Origin: Actinomycetes bacterium
GTDB lineage: Bacteria; Actinomycetota; Actinomycetes; Mycobacteriales; Mycobacteriaceae
Direction of reading: 5' to 3'
DNA: 64,000 nucleotides
Assembly: GCA_023404955.1 (NCBI GenBank)
Contig: JAEXZY010000121.1
Location: forward strand, 186,001 to 250,000
How positions within the stretch are numbered: the first letter of the stretch is position 1; every line of letters starts with the position of its first letter. Both the position numbers and the translations under genes were made by a program. Below the pieces are notes generated by a model that saw only the letters and a program-made list of their open reading frames with translations, had not been told where the DNA came from and searched no databases. Below are positions 1 to 8,224 of this stretch, piece by piece.

Positions 1-1239
1 CGACACCGGGTTGCCGGCGTAGGTGATCATCGCGCGGATCTGGCCGGGCCCGGGGGTGAGAATCTCGTCGGCCATCACGACGGCGGGTAGTTCCGAGCGG
101 AACGACCGGTAGCGGCCCGACCGGTCGGTGTAGCGGCCAGGCCGGAACGGTATCCGTTTGGCCAGCCGCGGCACATCCGCCACGGGTGTGGTGAACATGG
201 TGCCGCCCGCGCGGTCGAGGTTGCCCGTCACCGCGTTGAGGACCATCACCAGCCAGCTCACCAGTGTGCCCGTCGGCTGCTGGCAGATGCCGATGCGCGC
301 GTAGATCGCCGCGGATTCCGCGGCCGCGTGCTCGCGGGCCAGTGTGCGGATCACGTCCGCGTCGACCCCGGCCCGTGGGGCCATCGCCTCCGGTGTCGCG
401 TCGGCGATCAGGTCGGCCAGCTCGGCGATCCCCGTCGTCTGCGCGGCGATGGCCGCGGTGTCGCAGAGCTTCTCGGCGAGCAGGACGTGCAGCATGCCCA
501 GCAGCAGGAACAGGTCGCCGCCGGGGCGCACCGCGACGTGCTGGTCGGCCAGGCGGGCGGTCTCGGTGCGGCGCGGATCGACGACGACGACGGTGCCGCC
601 TCGGTCACGGATCGCCCGGATCCGCCGTTTGGCGCCGGGCATGATCGACAGCGATCCGTTGGACACCGCGGGGTTGGCGCCGAGGATCACCAGCCGCTGC
701 GTGCGGTCGATGTCGGTGACCGGGATCAGTGCGTTGGACCCGAACACCTTCCACGCGGCGAACTCGTGCGGCATCTGGTCGATCGACGACGCAGTGAAGA
801 AATTCGGGGTGCGCAGCGCCCGGCTCAACAGCAACCCGTAGGCCGCGCCCGAGCTGTGGGCCGCCGGGTTGCCCAGGTACATGCCCAGGGACTGGCTGCC
901 GGTTTTCGCGCGGACGGCGCGCAGGCGGCGGCCGACCTCGGCGAAGGCCTCGTCCCAGCCGATCGGCTCGAACCGGTCGCCCACCCGCCGCAGCGGGGTG
1001 CGCACCCGGTCCGGATCGTGATGGAGTCCGCCCATCGCGGTGGCCTTGGGGCAGATGTAGCCGTGCGACAACACGTCGTCGGGGTTGCCCTCGATGCGGG
1101 TGACCTGCCCGCCGCTGACGGTGACGTGCAGCCCGCAGTGCGCCTCACAGAGCGTGCACTGGCTGATGTGGGTGACCTCGCCGCGGGGCGGGTCAGCGTC
1201 TCGGCGCGCGGTGGTCAGGGGTACGTCGACAGCTGTCAT
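1..1239 (-). CDS. Molybdopterin-dependent oxidoreductase, N-terminal part (cut by window edge)
   Basis: This is the first ~413 residues of a molybdopterin oxidoreductase; the rest lies beyond base 1. The ATG at 1239 follows a CGGAGG ribosome site and reads MTAVDVPLTTARRDADP. An iron-sulfur motif CTLCEAHCGL (C-x2-C-x3-C), with a further Cys in YICPKA, marks a [4Fe-4S] cluster, followed by the Mo-bisMGD domain with VILGANPAVS-type and DPRRTETA stretches. Such enzymes (assimilatory nitrate reductase and formate dehydrogenase types) transfer oxygen or hydride using electrons from a flavoprotein. The diflavin reductase 2.7 kb away on the same strand is a plausible partner, which is inference. No signal peptide is visible, so it is probably cytoplasmic. 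The substrate cannot be told from this half. It is divergent from ffh. Confidence 0.85.
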   Translation of the reverse strand, partial: MTAVDVPLTTARRDADPPRGEVTHISQCTLCEAHCGLHVTVSGGQVTRIEGNPDDVLSHGYICPKATAMGGLHHDPDRVRTPLRRVGDRFEPIGWDEAFAEVGRRLRAVRAKTGSQSLGMYLGNPAAHSSGAAYGLLLSRALRTPNFFTASSIDQMPHEFAAWKVFGSNALIPVTDIDRTQRLVILGANPAVSNGSLSIMPGAKRRIRAIRDRGGTVVVVDPRRTETARLADQHVAVRPGGDLFLLLGMLHVLLAEKLCDTAAIAAQTTGIAELADLIADATPEAMAPRAGVDADVIRTLAREHAAAESAAIYARIGICQQPTGTLVSWLVMVLNAVTGNLDRAGGTMFTTPVADVPRLAKRIPFRPGRYTDRSGRYRSFRSELPAVVMADEILTPGPGQIRAMITYAGNPVS

Positions 1240-1340
1240 CAGAACCTCCGCGGGCTGGTCGGATGGCCCTCACGGTAACGGCTGCACACCGCGCGCGACC
1301 AGAGGTCAGCGCGGCTTTCTCCCTCCGGCGGGCCGACCGT

Positions 1341-1352
1341 TAGGCTGGCGAG
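1341..1352 (+). promoter_or_regulatory. Leaderless promoter of ffh
   Basis: TAGGCT at 1341-1346 fits the mycobacterial -10 consensus TANNNT and is followed by six bases and the GTG of ffh at 1353. The RNA would then start at the initiation codon. No ribosome binding site precedes the GTG, which supports a leaderless message. Confidence 0.55.
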
Positions 1353-2912
1353 GTGTTTGAATCCCTGTCCGACCGGTTGACCGGTGCCCTGTCGGGCCTG
1401 CGCGGCAAGGGCCGGCTGACCGATGCCGACATCGACGCCGTCGCGCGCGAGATCCGCCTGGCACTGCTCGAGGCCGATGTCTCGCTGCCCGTGGTCCGTG
1501 CCTTCATCGCCCGCATCAAGGACCGCGCCAAGGGCGCCGAGGTGTCCGCTGCACTCAACCCGGCCCAGCAGGTCGTCAAGATCGTCAACGAGGAGCTCAT
1601 CGGCATCCTCGGCGGTCAGACGCGCCAGCTCGCGTTCGCGCGCAACCCCCCGACGGTCATCATGCTGGCCGGCCTGCAGGGCTCGGGCAAGACCACGCTG
1701 GCGGGCAAGCTCGCGAAGTGGCTCAAGGGGCAGGGGCACACTCCGTTGCTGGTGGCCTGCGACCTGCAGCGTCCCGGTGCGGTCAACCAGCTGCAGATCG
1801 TCGGAGAGCGGGCCGGGGTCGGCGTGTTCGCCCCGCATCCGGGCACCGCGCCCGGCGCCGCCGAGGTCAAGGGCACCGCCGATCCGGTGGCCGTGGCGGC
1901 CGCCGGTCTGGCCGAGGCCAAGTCCAAGCACTACGACGTCGTCATCGTCGACACCGCCGGCCGGTTGGGCATCGACGAGGAGCTGATGGGGCAGGCCGCC
2001 GCGATCCGCGACGCGGTGCAGCCCGACGAGATCCTGTTCGTCCTCGACGCGATGATCGGTCAGGACGCCGTCACCACCGCCGACGCGTTCCGCGAGGGCG
2101 TCGGGTTCACCGGCGTCGTGCTCACCAAACTCGACGGTGACGCCCGCGGCGGCGCGGCGCTGTCGGTGCGCGAGGTGACCGGCGTACCGATCCTGTTCGC
2201 CTCGGCAGGGGAGAAGCTCGAGGACTTCGACGTCTTCCATCCCGACCGGATGGCCAGCCGCATCCTGGGCATGGGCGACGTGCTCACGCTCATCGAGCAG
2301 GCCGAGCAGGTTTTCGACGCCCAGCAGGCCGAAGCGACCGCGGCCAAGATCGGCAGCGGTGAGCTGACCCTCGAGGACTTCCTCGAGCAGATGCTGATGA
2401 TCCGCAAGATGGGTCCGATCGGCAATCTGCTCGGCATGCTGCCCGGCGCCGGACAGATGAAGGACGCGCTGGCCGCCGTCGACGACAGTCAGCTCGACCG
2501 GGTGCAGGCGATCATCCGCGGCATGACACCGGCCGAGCGCGCCGACCCGAAGATCATCAACGCCTCCCGACGGTTGCGTATCGCGAACGGCTCCGGCGTG
2601 ACGGTCGCCGAGGTCAATCAGCTGGTGGACCGCTTCTTCGAGGCGCGCAAGATGATGTCGCAGATGGCCGGACAGATGGGAATGCCGTTCGGCCGCAAAA
2701 ACACGCGCAAAGCAGCCAAGGGCAAGAACAAGCAGGCGGGCAAGAAGAAGGGCCGCCAGACGAACAGGGGCCCGACGCCGCCGCGCAACCCGCTCGGCGC
2801 CGGCCTGCCCGCCGGGTTCCCGGACCTGTCCAACATGCCCAAGGGGCTCGACGAACTGCCGCCGGGGCTCGCCGACATCGACCTGTCGAAGCTGAAGTTC
2901 CCCAAGAACTGA
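1353..2912 (+). CDS. ffh: Signal recognition particle protein Ffh (SRP54)
   Basis: Ffh is the GTPase of the bacterial signal recognition particle. It binds 4.5S RNA and signal sequences of nascent membrane and secreted proteins and delivers ribosomes to FtsY. The 519-residue product has the N-terminal four-helix domain, a G domain with the P-loop GLQGSGKTT near residues 107-115, a DTAGR motif, and TKLDGDARGG. The C-terminal methionine-rich M domain (about 300-435) contains runs such as MLMIRKMGPIGNLLGMLPG. A basic, low-complexity tail of about 80 residues follows, typical of mycobacterial Ffh. The GTG start at 1353 appears leaderless. Its stop overlaps the next gene's ATG (TGATG), indicating translational coupling. 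Confidence 0.97.
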   Translation: MFESLSDRLTGALSGLRGKGRLTDADIDAVAREIRLALLEADVSLPVVRAFIARIKDRAKGAEVSAALNPAQQVVKIVNEELIGILGGQTRQLAFARNPPTVIMLAGLQGSGKTTLAGKLAKWLKGQGHTPLLVACDLQRPGAVNQLQIVGERAGVGVFAPHPGTAPGAAEVKGTADPVAVAAAGLAEAKSKHYDVVIVDTAGRLGIDEELMGQAAAIRDAVQPDEILFVLDAMIGQDAVTTADAFREGVGFTGVVLTKLDGDARGGAALSVREVTGVPILFASAGEKLEDFDVFHPDRMASRILGMGDVLTLIEQAEQVFDAQQAEATAAKIGSGELTLEDFLEQMLMIRKMGPIGNLLGMLPGAGQMKDALAAVDDSQLDRVQAIIRGMTPAERADPKIINASRRLRIANGSGVTVAEVNQLVDRFFEARKMMSQMAGQMGMPFGRKNTRKAAKGKNKQAGKKKGRQTNRGPTPPRNPLGAGLPAGFPDLSNMPKGLDELPPGLADIDLSKLKFPKN

Positions 2913-3991
2913 TGGCCAGCGGGGCGCTGCACGTCCGCGGGCGTGGGCTGCCCGACGGAGAACCCGTCGAGTGGTGGGTGGTCGACGGGCGCCTCTCGGC
3001 GGACCCCGTGGCGGCCGCCGAGACGGTGTTCGATGGAGGCTGGGTTCTGCCCGGCCTGGTCGACGCCCACTGCCACGTCGGTCTCGGACCTGACGGTGAG
3101 ATCCCGCTGGACGAGGCGATCGAGCAGGCCCAGGTCGAGCGCGAGGTGGGCGCTCTGCTCTTGCGTGATGCCGGGTCGCCCACGGACACAAGGGTTCTCG
3201 ACGACCACGATGATCTGCCACGCATCATCAGGGCCGGGCGTCACATCGCCAGGCCCAAGCGCTATCAGCGGGGCTTCGCCGCCGAACTCGCCGACGAGGA
3301 CCAGCTGCCGCAGGCGGTGGCCGAGCAGGCGCGGCGTGGCGACGGTTGGGTCAAGATCGTGGGCGACTGGATCGACCGCGATACCGGCGATCTGGCACCG
3401 CTGTGGTCCGACGGCGTCCTGGAGGCGGCGATCGACGCCGCGCATGCCCACGGCGCCCGGGTGACCGCGCACGTGTTCAGCGAGGATGCGCTGCCCGGCC
3501 TGATCCGCGCCGGCATCGATTGCATCGAGCACGGCACCGGGCTCACCGAGGACACCATCGACCTGATGGTCGAGTACGGCACCGCGCTGGTGCCGACGCT
3601 GATCAACATCGAGAACTTCCCGGACATCGCCGCTGCGGCCCACAAGTATCCGCGCTATCAGCGCCACATGCGCGCCCTCTATGCGACGTGCGGCGAGCGG
3701 ATCGCCGCCGCGAGGGAAGCGGGTGTGCCGATCTACGCGGGCTCGGATGCGGGCAGCGCTGTCGCGCACGGCCGCATCGCCGAAGAAGTGGAGGCACTCA
3801 CCGGCATCGGGATGACCCCGACCGAGGCGCTGGGTGCCGCGTGCTGGGACGCCCGGGAATGGTTGCGTAGGCCCGGCCTCGAGCATGGCGCATCGGCGGA
3901 CGTCGTCTGCTACACCGACGATCCCCGCGCCGGTGCCGCAGTGCTCGCGGCGCCCGACCGGGTGATCCTGCGCGGCAGGGTCTTCAGCTAG
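2912..3991 (+). CDS. Amidohydrolase family protein
   Basis: This is a 359-residue metal-dependent hydrolase of the amidohydrolase (imidazolonepropionase/prolidase-like) superfamily. Evidence is the metal-binding HxH in LVDAHCHVGL at about residues 49-58, a second-strand His in RVTAHVFSEDA, IEHGTGL, and the C-terminal YAGSDAGS carrying the conserved Asp. A deamidating or peptidase-type reaction is likely, but the substrate is unknown. Its ATG overlaps the ffh stop, so it is the second gene of that operon. The same pairing (Rv2916c/Rv2915c) exists in M. tuberculosis as I recall. Its stop overlaps that of the convergent diflavin reductase inside a CTAG. Confidence 0.88.
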   Translation: MASGALHVRGRGLPDGEPVEWWVVDGRLSADPVAAAETVFDGGWVLPGLVDAHCHVGLGPDGEIPLDEAIEQAQVEREVGALLLRDAGSPTDTRVLDDHDDLPRIIRAGRHIARPKRYQRGFAAELADEDQLPQAVAEQARRGDGWVKIVGDWIDRDTGDLAPLWSDGVLEAAIDAAHAHGARVTAHVFSEDALPGLIRAGIDCIEHGTGLTEDTIDLMVEYGTALVPTLINIENFPDIAAAAHKYPRYQRHMRALYATCGERIAAAREAGVPIYAGSDAGSAVAHGRIAEEVEALTGIGMTPTEALGAACWDAREWLRRPGLEHGASADVVCYTDDPRAGAAVLAAPDRVILRGRVFS

Positions 3992-5556
3992 TACACATCG
4001 CGCACGTAGCGGTGCGAGGTGATCAGATCGGCGACGAACGCATCCGCGGCCGCCGCGTCCAGCCTGCCGTGGACGGCGACGATCTCGCGCAGCGCGGCGT
4101 CGACGCCGCGTGCCATCCGGTCGGCGTCGCCGCACACGTAGAGGTGTGCGCCGTCGCGCAGCCACGCGAACAGGTCGGCGCCGCGCTCGCACATGCGGTG
4201 CTGCACATACGTCTTCGTCTCGCTGTCCCGTGAGAACGCGAGGTCGAGGCGCGACAACGTTCCTGCGCGGGCGAACGCGTCGAGTTCCTCGCCGTAGAGG
4301 TAGTGGGTGGCCCGGTGACGGTCACCGAAGAACAGCCACGATGGGCCCGACGCACCCGTGGCCTGACGTTCTTGCAGGAAGCCACGGAACGGTGCGATAC
4401 CGGTGCCCGGCCCGACCATGATGATCGGCACGGCCGGATCCGGCAGGCGGAAGCTGTGATTGGGGCGCAACTGGACCGTGACGTTCTCGCCGCGGTCGGC
4501 CAGGAAGGTGGACGCGACACCGCCGTGGCGTCGGTCACCGCAGGTGTACCGCACGGTGGCAACGGTCAGATGGACACTGTCGGGGTACATCAGTGGGCTC
4601 GACGCGATCGAGTAGTCGCGAAACTGCAAGGGGCGCAGGGTTTCCACCACCTCTGCGACGCCCAGATCAGCCAGCCGTACCAGGTCCAGTACGTCTTTGC
4701 CGTAGCACCACGACGCCGCGCGTGTGCGTAACGCTGCCGCGGCCGAAGCGTTGCGGGTGCGGGCGCCGACCAGGTCCTGCAGGGCGCGGGAGGGGACGCG
4801 GATCTCGAGGTGTTCGGTGAGCAGCGTGCCCAGTGGCTCGTCGTGGCCGGCCGCGACGTGATCGGGCTGGGCGCCCAACTGGGCGAGTAGCGCGTCGACC
4901 AGCGCTGGATCGTTGGTGGCGTGTACCGCCAGCGAATCGCCCGCGCGGTAGGTGATGCCGGAGCCGGTCAGGTCGATCTCGTAGTGGCGGACTTCCCGCT
5001 CGGAATCCGCCCCGCTGAGCAACCGATTGACCGTACATCTGGTTGCGACGGGGTGGTGTCGCTCGCGGCCGGCGGGTTCGGCGCCAGGCGCGGGCGCGGC
5101 AGGCTCGGCCAGTGCGGCCGCGATCAGCGTGACGACGTCGGTGGTCCACGCGGCAGCGGCACGCTCGTAGGGACCGTCGATGTCGATGCGTTCGGTCAAA
5201 CGGGTGGCGCCGAGTGCCTCGAGCCGCTCGTCGAGCAATCGGCCGGCGTTGCAAAACAAGTCGTAACCGATGTCGCCCAAGGCGAGTACAGCGAAATTCA
5301 GATGATCCAGTGAGATGTTCTGCGCGGTGAGCGCATTCCAGAACAGCGCGGCATTGTCGGGGAACTCGCCGTCGCCGAAGGTGGAGGTGACCGCCAGGAA
5401 GTGGGTCGCGGCGCGCAACTCGTCGACACCGATCTGGTTGAGTTCTCTGGCCTCGACTGCGAAACCGGCAGCCTGGCACGCCTCCGCACACGTCATCGCG
5501 GCGTCCTCGGCGTTGCCCATGTCGGTGCCGAATCCGATGATCAGCTGGTCGGCCAA
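3988..5556 (-). CDS. Diflavin NADPH reductase (CysJ / nitrate-sulfite reductase flavoprotein type)
   Basis: A 522-residue cytoplasmic flavoprotein that moves electrons from NADPH through FAD and FMN to an acceptor enzyme. The N-terminal flavodoxin domain (1-150) has IIGFGTDMGNAEDAA and STFGDGEFPDNA. The FAD domain has RDYSIASSP, and the NADPH domain has GPGTGIAPFRGFL, a Cys-Gly-Asp stretch (LYVCGDADRMARG) and a terminal aromatic residue (RYVRDVY) that stacks on FAD in this family. The start is a TTG at 5556 with a GAGGGAG ribosome site six bases upstream. The partner may be the molybdopterin enzyme at the window's left edge or a sulfite reductase; this is inference from proximity. Convergent with the amidohydrolase. 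Confidence 0.9.
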   Translation of the reverse strand: MADQLIIGFGTDMGNAEDAAMTCAEACQAAGFAVEARELNQIGVDELRAATHFLAVTSTFGDGEFPDNAALFWNALTAQNISLDHLNFAVLALGDIGYDLFCNAGRLLDERLEALGATRLTERIDIDGPYERAAAAWTTDVVTLIAAALAEPAAPAPGAEPAGRERHHPVATRCTVNRLLSGADSEREVRHYEIDLTGSGITYRAGDSLAVHATNDPALVDALLAQLGAQPDHVAAGHDEPLGTLLTEHLEIRVPSRALQDLVGARTRNASAAAALRTRAASWCYGKDVLDLVRLADLGVAEVVETLRPLQFRDYSIASSPLMYPDSVHLTVATVRYTCGDRRHGGVASTFLADRGENVTVQLRPNHSFRLPDPAVPIIMVGPGTGIAPFRGFLQERQATGASGPSWLFFGDRHRATHYLYGEELDAFARAGTLSRLDLAFSRDSETKTYVQHRMCERGADLFAWLRDGAHLYVCGDADRMARGVDAALREIVAVHGRLDAAAADAFVADLITSHRYVRDVY

Positions 5557-5597
5557 CGACGCTCCCTCGGTAGGGGCGCCGCACTGCGCGGCGCGAG

Positions 5598-5612
5598 TTA
5601 GGGCGACCTTAG
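5598..5612 (-). promoter_or_regulatory. Candidate promoter of the diflavin reductase
   Basis: On the minus strand, TAAGGT (5606-5611) is a TANNNT -10 hexamer. The surrounding 12-mer TAAGGTCGCCCT is identical to one just upstream of the acyl-adenylating gene at 21949. Transcription would start near 5598, leaving a leader of about 40 bases with a ribosome site. It resembles an iron box only partially. Confidence 0.35.
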
Positions 5613-5698
5613 TTGGCGGGAGCCTGCGATGGGGATGTCCCTCCCGCGAGTGAGCCGTCCGCGGCCGAGTCTGCGACGGTGGGGCCTAGGATGTCGCG

Positions 5699-6373
5699 CT
5701 GTCCACACGCCGCATCGTCGACCTGAGCCATCCGATCCGGGCCGGCCTCATCACCTATCCCGGGTTGCCCGCTCCGGTCATCAGTCCGTATCTGACACGC
5801 GAAGATTCTCGCGAGAAGTACGCGGCAGGAACAGAATTCGCGATGGACATCATCACGATGATCGGCAACACGGGCACTTACCTCGATTCACCGTTCCACC
5901 GCTACGGCGATGGGGCCGACCTGGCGGGTCTGGACCTGTCGACGCTCGTCGGGCTCCCGGCCGAGGTGATTCACCTCGCGCCGGAACACGACCGGGCGAT
6001 CACCGTCGACGACCTCGCCGGCCGTGATGTCCGCGGCGCGGCCGTACTACTGCACACCGGCTGGGACCGGCATTTCGGGACACCGGCCTACGGGTCCGGG
6101 GCGCCGTTCCTGCGCGGGGAGGCGGCGCAGTACCTGATCGACGCGGGAGCCGTGTTGGTCGGGATCGACTCCGTGAACATCGATGACACCGAGTCGGGCG
6201 GGACCCGTCCGGCCCACACGATGCTGCTGGGGGCCGGTGTGCACGTTGTCGAGCACCTCACCAATCTGGGTGCGTTGCCACAGCGTGGTGCCCGGTTCAC
6301 CGCGGCCCCGCCGGCGATCGAGGGTTTCGGCACGTTCCCGGTGCGGGCGTTCGCCGAGGTCGAGGACGCGTGA
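5699..6373 (+). CDS. Cyclase-family (kynurenine formamidase-like) hydrolase, probable CTG start
   Basis: The protein belongs to the metal-dependent cyclase family (Pfam Cyclase), which includes kynurenine formamidase. The core signature reads NTGTYLDSPFHRYGDG, with the family's first His replaced by Asn and the second by Tyr, as occurs in some subfamilies. GIDSVNIDD and FTAAPPAIEGFGTFPVRAFA follow. The family's N-terminal motif RIVDLSHPI is encoded from base 5711, upstream of the first standard start in frame (TTG 5765). The frame is closed by TAG at 5687, and the only near-start codon is CTG at 5699, six bases after a TAGGAT -10 hexamer. I therefore place the start there, giving 224 residues. 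The substrate is unknown. Confidence 0.75.
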   Translation: MSTRRIVDLSHPIRAGLITYPGLPAPVISPYLTREDSREKYAAGTEFAMDIITMIGNTGTYLDSPFHRYGDGADLAGLDLSTLVGLPAEVIHLAPEHDRAITVDDLAGRDVRGAAVLLHTGWDRHFGTPAYGSGAPFLRGEAAQYLIDAGAVLVGIDSVNIDDTESGGTRPAHTMLLGAGVHVVEHLTNLGALPQRGARFTAAPPAIEGFGTFPVRAFAEVEDA

Positions 6374-6376
6374 CGC

Positions 6377-7216
6377 TCAGGGCTGGGTGAAGCCGTAGTC
6401 GAACAGGTCGATGGCCTGGCCATAGAGGTCGCCGGTGCCGTACATCTGGACAACCACCAGTCGTTTGGCACCCCGCTGGGCGGCTCCGACGTAGGTCTTG
6501 CGGGCGAGGTTGGTGAACCCGGTCTTGCCGGCCAGATCTCCGGGGTAGCGGCTCAGCAGTTCGTTCTGGTTGTGCAGCGTCTTGCCCGGGAACGGCGCTG
6601 TCGGCGAGCGCATGATCGTCGCGATGAGCGGATACTTCAGTGCCGCACGCAGAATCACCGCGAGATCGTGCGGCGACGTCACCGACTCCCAGCCCGGTCC
6701 GTCGAGCCCTGACGGGGACGATGCCTTGGTGCTGCGTGCGCCGACGAGCGCGGCTTTGCGATTCATCGCTGCCACCGCGGCCTGCTGGCCGCCGAGCATG
6801 TCGGCGAGCATGTTCGCCGCGTCGTTGCCCGACACCATCAGCAGCGCCGAGAGCAACTGCGCGGTGGTGTAGACCTGGCCGGGTTCGATTCCCACACAGG
6901 AGCACTCGACGTCGTCATGGGAGGAGTTGGCCCGCGCGAAGTTGTCCGGACGCAGGCGATCGAGCACCACCATCGCGAGCAGGGGCTTGATCGTGCTGGC
7001 GGGCGCATAGCGGCCGTACGGGTCGCGACTGGCCAGCACGCGCCCCGTGTCCAGATCGGCGACCAGCCACGCCTGCGCCGGGCCCTGTGGAAGAGCCTGC
7101 GCCGCAGCGGGTTCAGCACTGGGCTGCGCGGCAGCGGGGGTGGCGGGCAGCATCGTCGTCACCACGGCCACCGTCGTACCGAGGGCGCACGCCAGCCCAG
7201 CGAATCCACGCCGCAC
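6377..7216 (-). CDS. D-alanyl-D-alanine carboxypeptidase (peptidase S11), copy 1
   Basis: A 279-residue secreted or membrane-anchored penicillin-binding protein that trims the terminal D-Ala of peptidoglycan stem peptides. It starts with a signal peptide (RRGFAGLACALG, a hydrophobic stretch, then an Ala-rich cleavage zone). The three active-site motifs are visible: SxxK as ASTIK, SxN as SGNDAAN, and KTG as GKTGFTN. The length matches short mycobacterial DacB-type enzymes. It lies next to a second copy with the same motifs on the same strand, separated by 93 bases that hold a hairpin. M. tuberculosis has one such gene (dacB2) at this chromosomal place as I recall. Confidence 0.92.
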   Translation of the reverse strand: MRRGFAGLACALGTTVAVVTTMLPATPAAAQPSAEPAAAQALPQGPAQAWLVADLDTGRVLASRDPYGRYAPASTIKPLLAMVVLDRLRPDNFARANSSHDDVECSCVGIEPGQVYTTAQLLSALLMVSGNDAANMLADMLGGQQAAVAAMNRKAALVGARSTKASSPSGLDGPGWESVTSPHDLAVILRAALKYPLIATIMRSPTAPFPGKTLHNQNELLSRYPGDLAGKTGFTNLARKTYVGAAQRGAKRLVVVQMYGTGDLYGQAIDLFDYGFTQP

Positions 7217-7264
7217 GAGGGCTGACGCTAACCGCTCCCGGACTCGTTTCGATCACCGTCGGAT

Positions 7265-7309
7265 AGCGATTTCGGCGTGGTAATCGACGACGAGCACGCC
7301 GAAATCGCT
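7265..7309 (-). terminator. Hairpin downstream of carboxypeptidase copy 2
   Basis: A perfect 15-bp inverted repeat, AGCGATTTCGGCGTG at 7265-7279 and its complement at 7295-7309, has a 15-base loop. It starts at the base next to the stop codon of the gene ending at 7310. There is no T-run, as is common for mycobacterial terminators. It could also be a copy of a dispersed intergenic repeat. Confidence 0.6.
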
Positions 7310-8194
7310 CTACAGCGCGCCGATGCCCGCGTTCGGGCCGAGCGCGAAACCCCAATCGAGGAGTGCGGCAGCCTGATCCCAGTAGGTCGGCCCGCCCTCG
7401 TGGACCAGTCCGTGCATCAGCGCCACGACCAGGTGCCGTCCGCCGCGTTCGGCGCCGCCGACGAACGTCTTCTGCGCCAGATCGGTGTAGCCGGTCTTGC
7501 CACCGAAGGTGCCCGGGTAGCGGTGCAGCAGCTCGTCCTGGTTGACCAAGACGACGTCGCCGGTGCGGGTGGGGAAAACCGCGGTGGGCTGCGAGGTGAT
7601 CTGGGCGAACACCGGGTTGGCCATCGCGGCGCGGAAGATCACCGCCAGATCGTGCGGGGTGGACCAGACCGAGATGCCGGGGCCGTCGATACCCGACGCG
7701 GAACCAGCGTCAGTGCCCAGCGCGCCGACCGCGACCGCCTTGGCGTTCATCTTCGCCGCCGTCACGTCGCGGCCGCCCAGCATCGTGGCCAACGTGTTCG
7801 CGGCGTCGTTGCCCGACACGAGCAGAAGCGCCTCCAGCAGCTGGCGCGTGGTGTAGGTCATCCCCGGCGTGACGCCCGCGCAGTTGCATTCGACCGCGGT
7901 GTCGGCCTCGTTGGCGACGATCGTCGCGTCCAGCGGCAGCTCGTCGAGCACGGTGAGCGCCAGCAGCACCTTGATCGTGCTGGCCGGCGCGAACCGGTTG
8001 TTCTCCTCGCGTCCTGCGAGCACCGCGCCGGTGTCCATGTCGGCCACGATCCACGCCTCGGCGGGGCCCACCGGGATCGGCACACTGCCGGCTGGCTGGC
8101 TCACCCCGGCCACCGGCGTCGCGCCGGCATGGGGAGCCGTCACGCCGCCGATCACGCCTACGAGCACCGCCAGAGCAGCGAGAAGCCTCTTCAT
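7310..8194 (-). CDS. D-alanyl-D-alanine carboxypeptidase (peptidase S11), copy 2
   Basis: A 294-residue paralogue of its downstream neighbour with the same role in trimming peptidoglycan peptides outside the membrane. Evidence: signal peptide beginning MKRLLAALAVLVGVIGG with an Ala-rich cleavage region, then EAWIVADMDTG, SxxK as ASTIK, SGNDAAN, and GKTGYTDLAQKT. An open frame continues upstream to 8458, but that extension lies opposite the SnoaL-like gene and lacks a signal peptide, so I start at the ATG at 8194. A strong hairpin directly follows the stop. The pair probably arose by tandem duplication. Confidence 0.92.
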   Translation of the reverse strand: MKRLLAALAVLVGVIGGVTAPHAGATPVAGVSQPAGSVPIPVGPAEAWIVADMDTGAVLAGREENNRFAPASTIKVLLALTVLDELPLDATIVANEADTAVECNCAGVTPGMTYTTRQLLEALLLVSGNDAANTLATMLGGRDVTAAKMNAKAVAVGALGTDAGSASGIDGPGISVWSTPHDLAVIFRAAMANPVFAQITSQPTAVFPTRTGDVVLVNQDELLHRYPGTFGGKTGYTDLAQKTFVGGAERGGRHLVVALMHGLVHEGGPTYWDQAAALLDWGFALGPNAGIGAL

Positions 8195-8224
8195 GGCGGC
8201 CGAGCCTAACGGGATGTCGCGATC

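Noticed and set aside
1239..3221. Long open frame on the minus strand opposite ffh
   Set aside because: It is a composition shadow of ffh in high-GC DNA, with low-complexity Arg/Pro-rich translation and no domain.
5598..5612. Second iron box before the diflavin reductase
   Set aside because: It shares the 12-mer with the 21949 site but matches only 11 of 19 positions of the consensus, lacking the outer TTAGG half; kept only as a promoter candidate.
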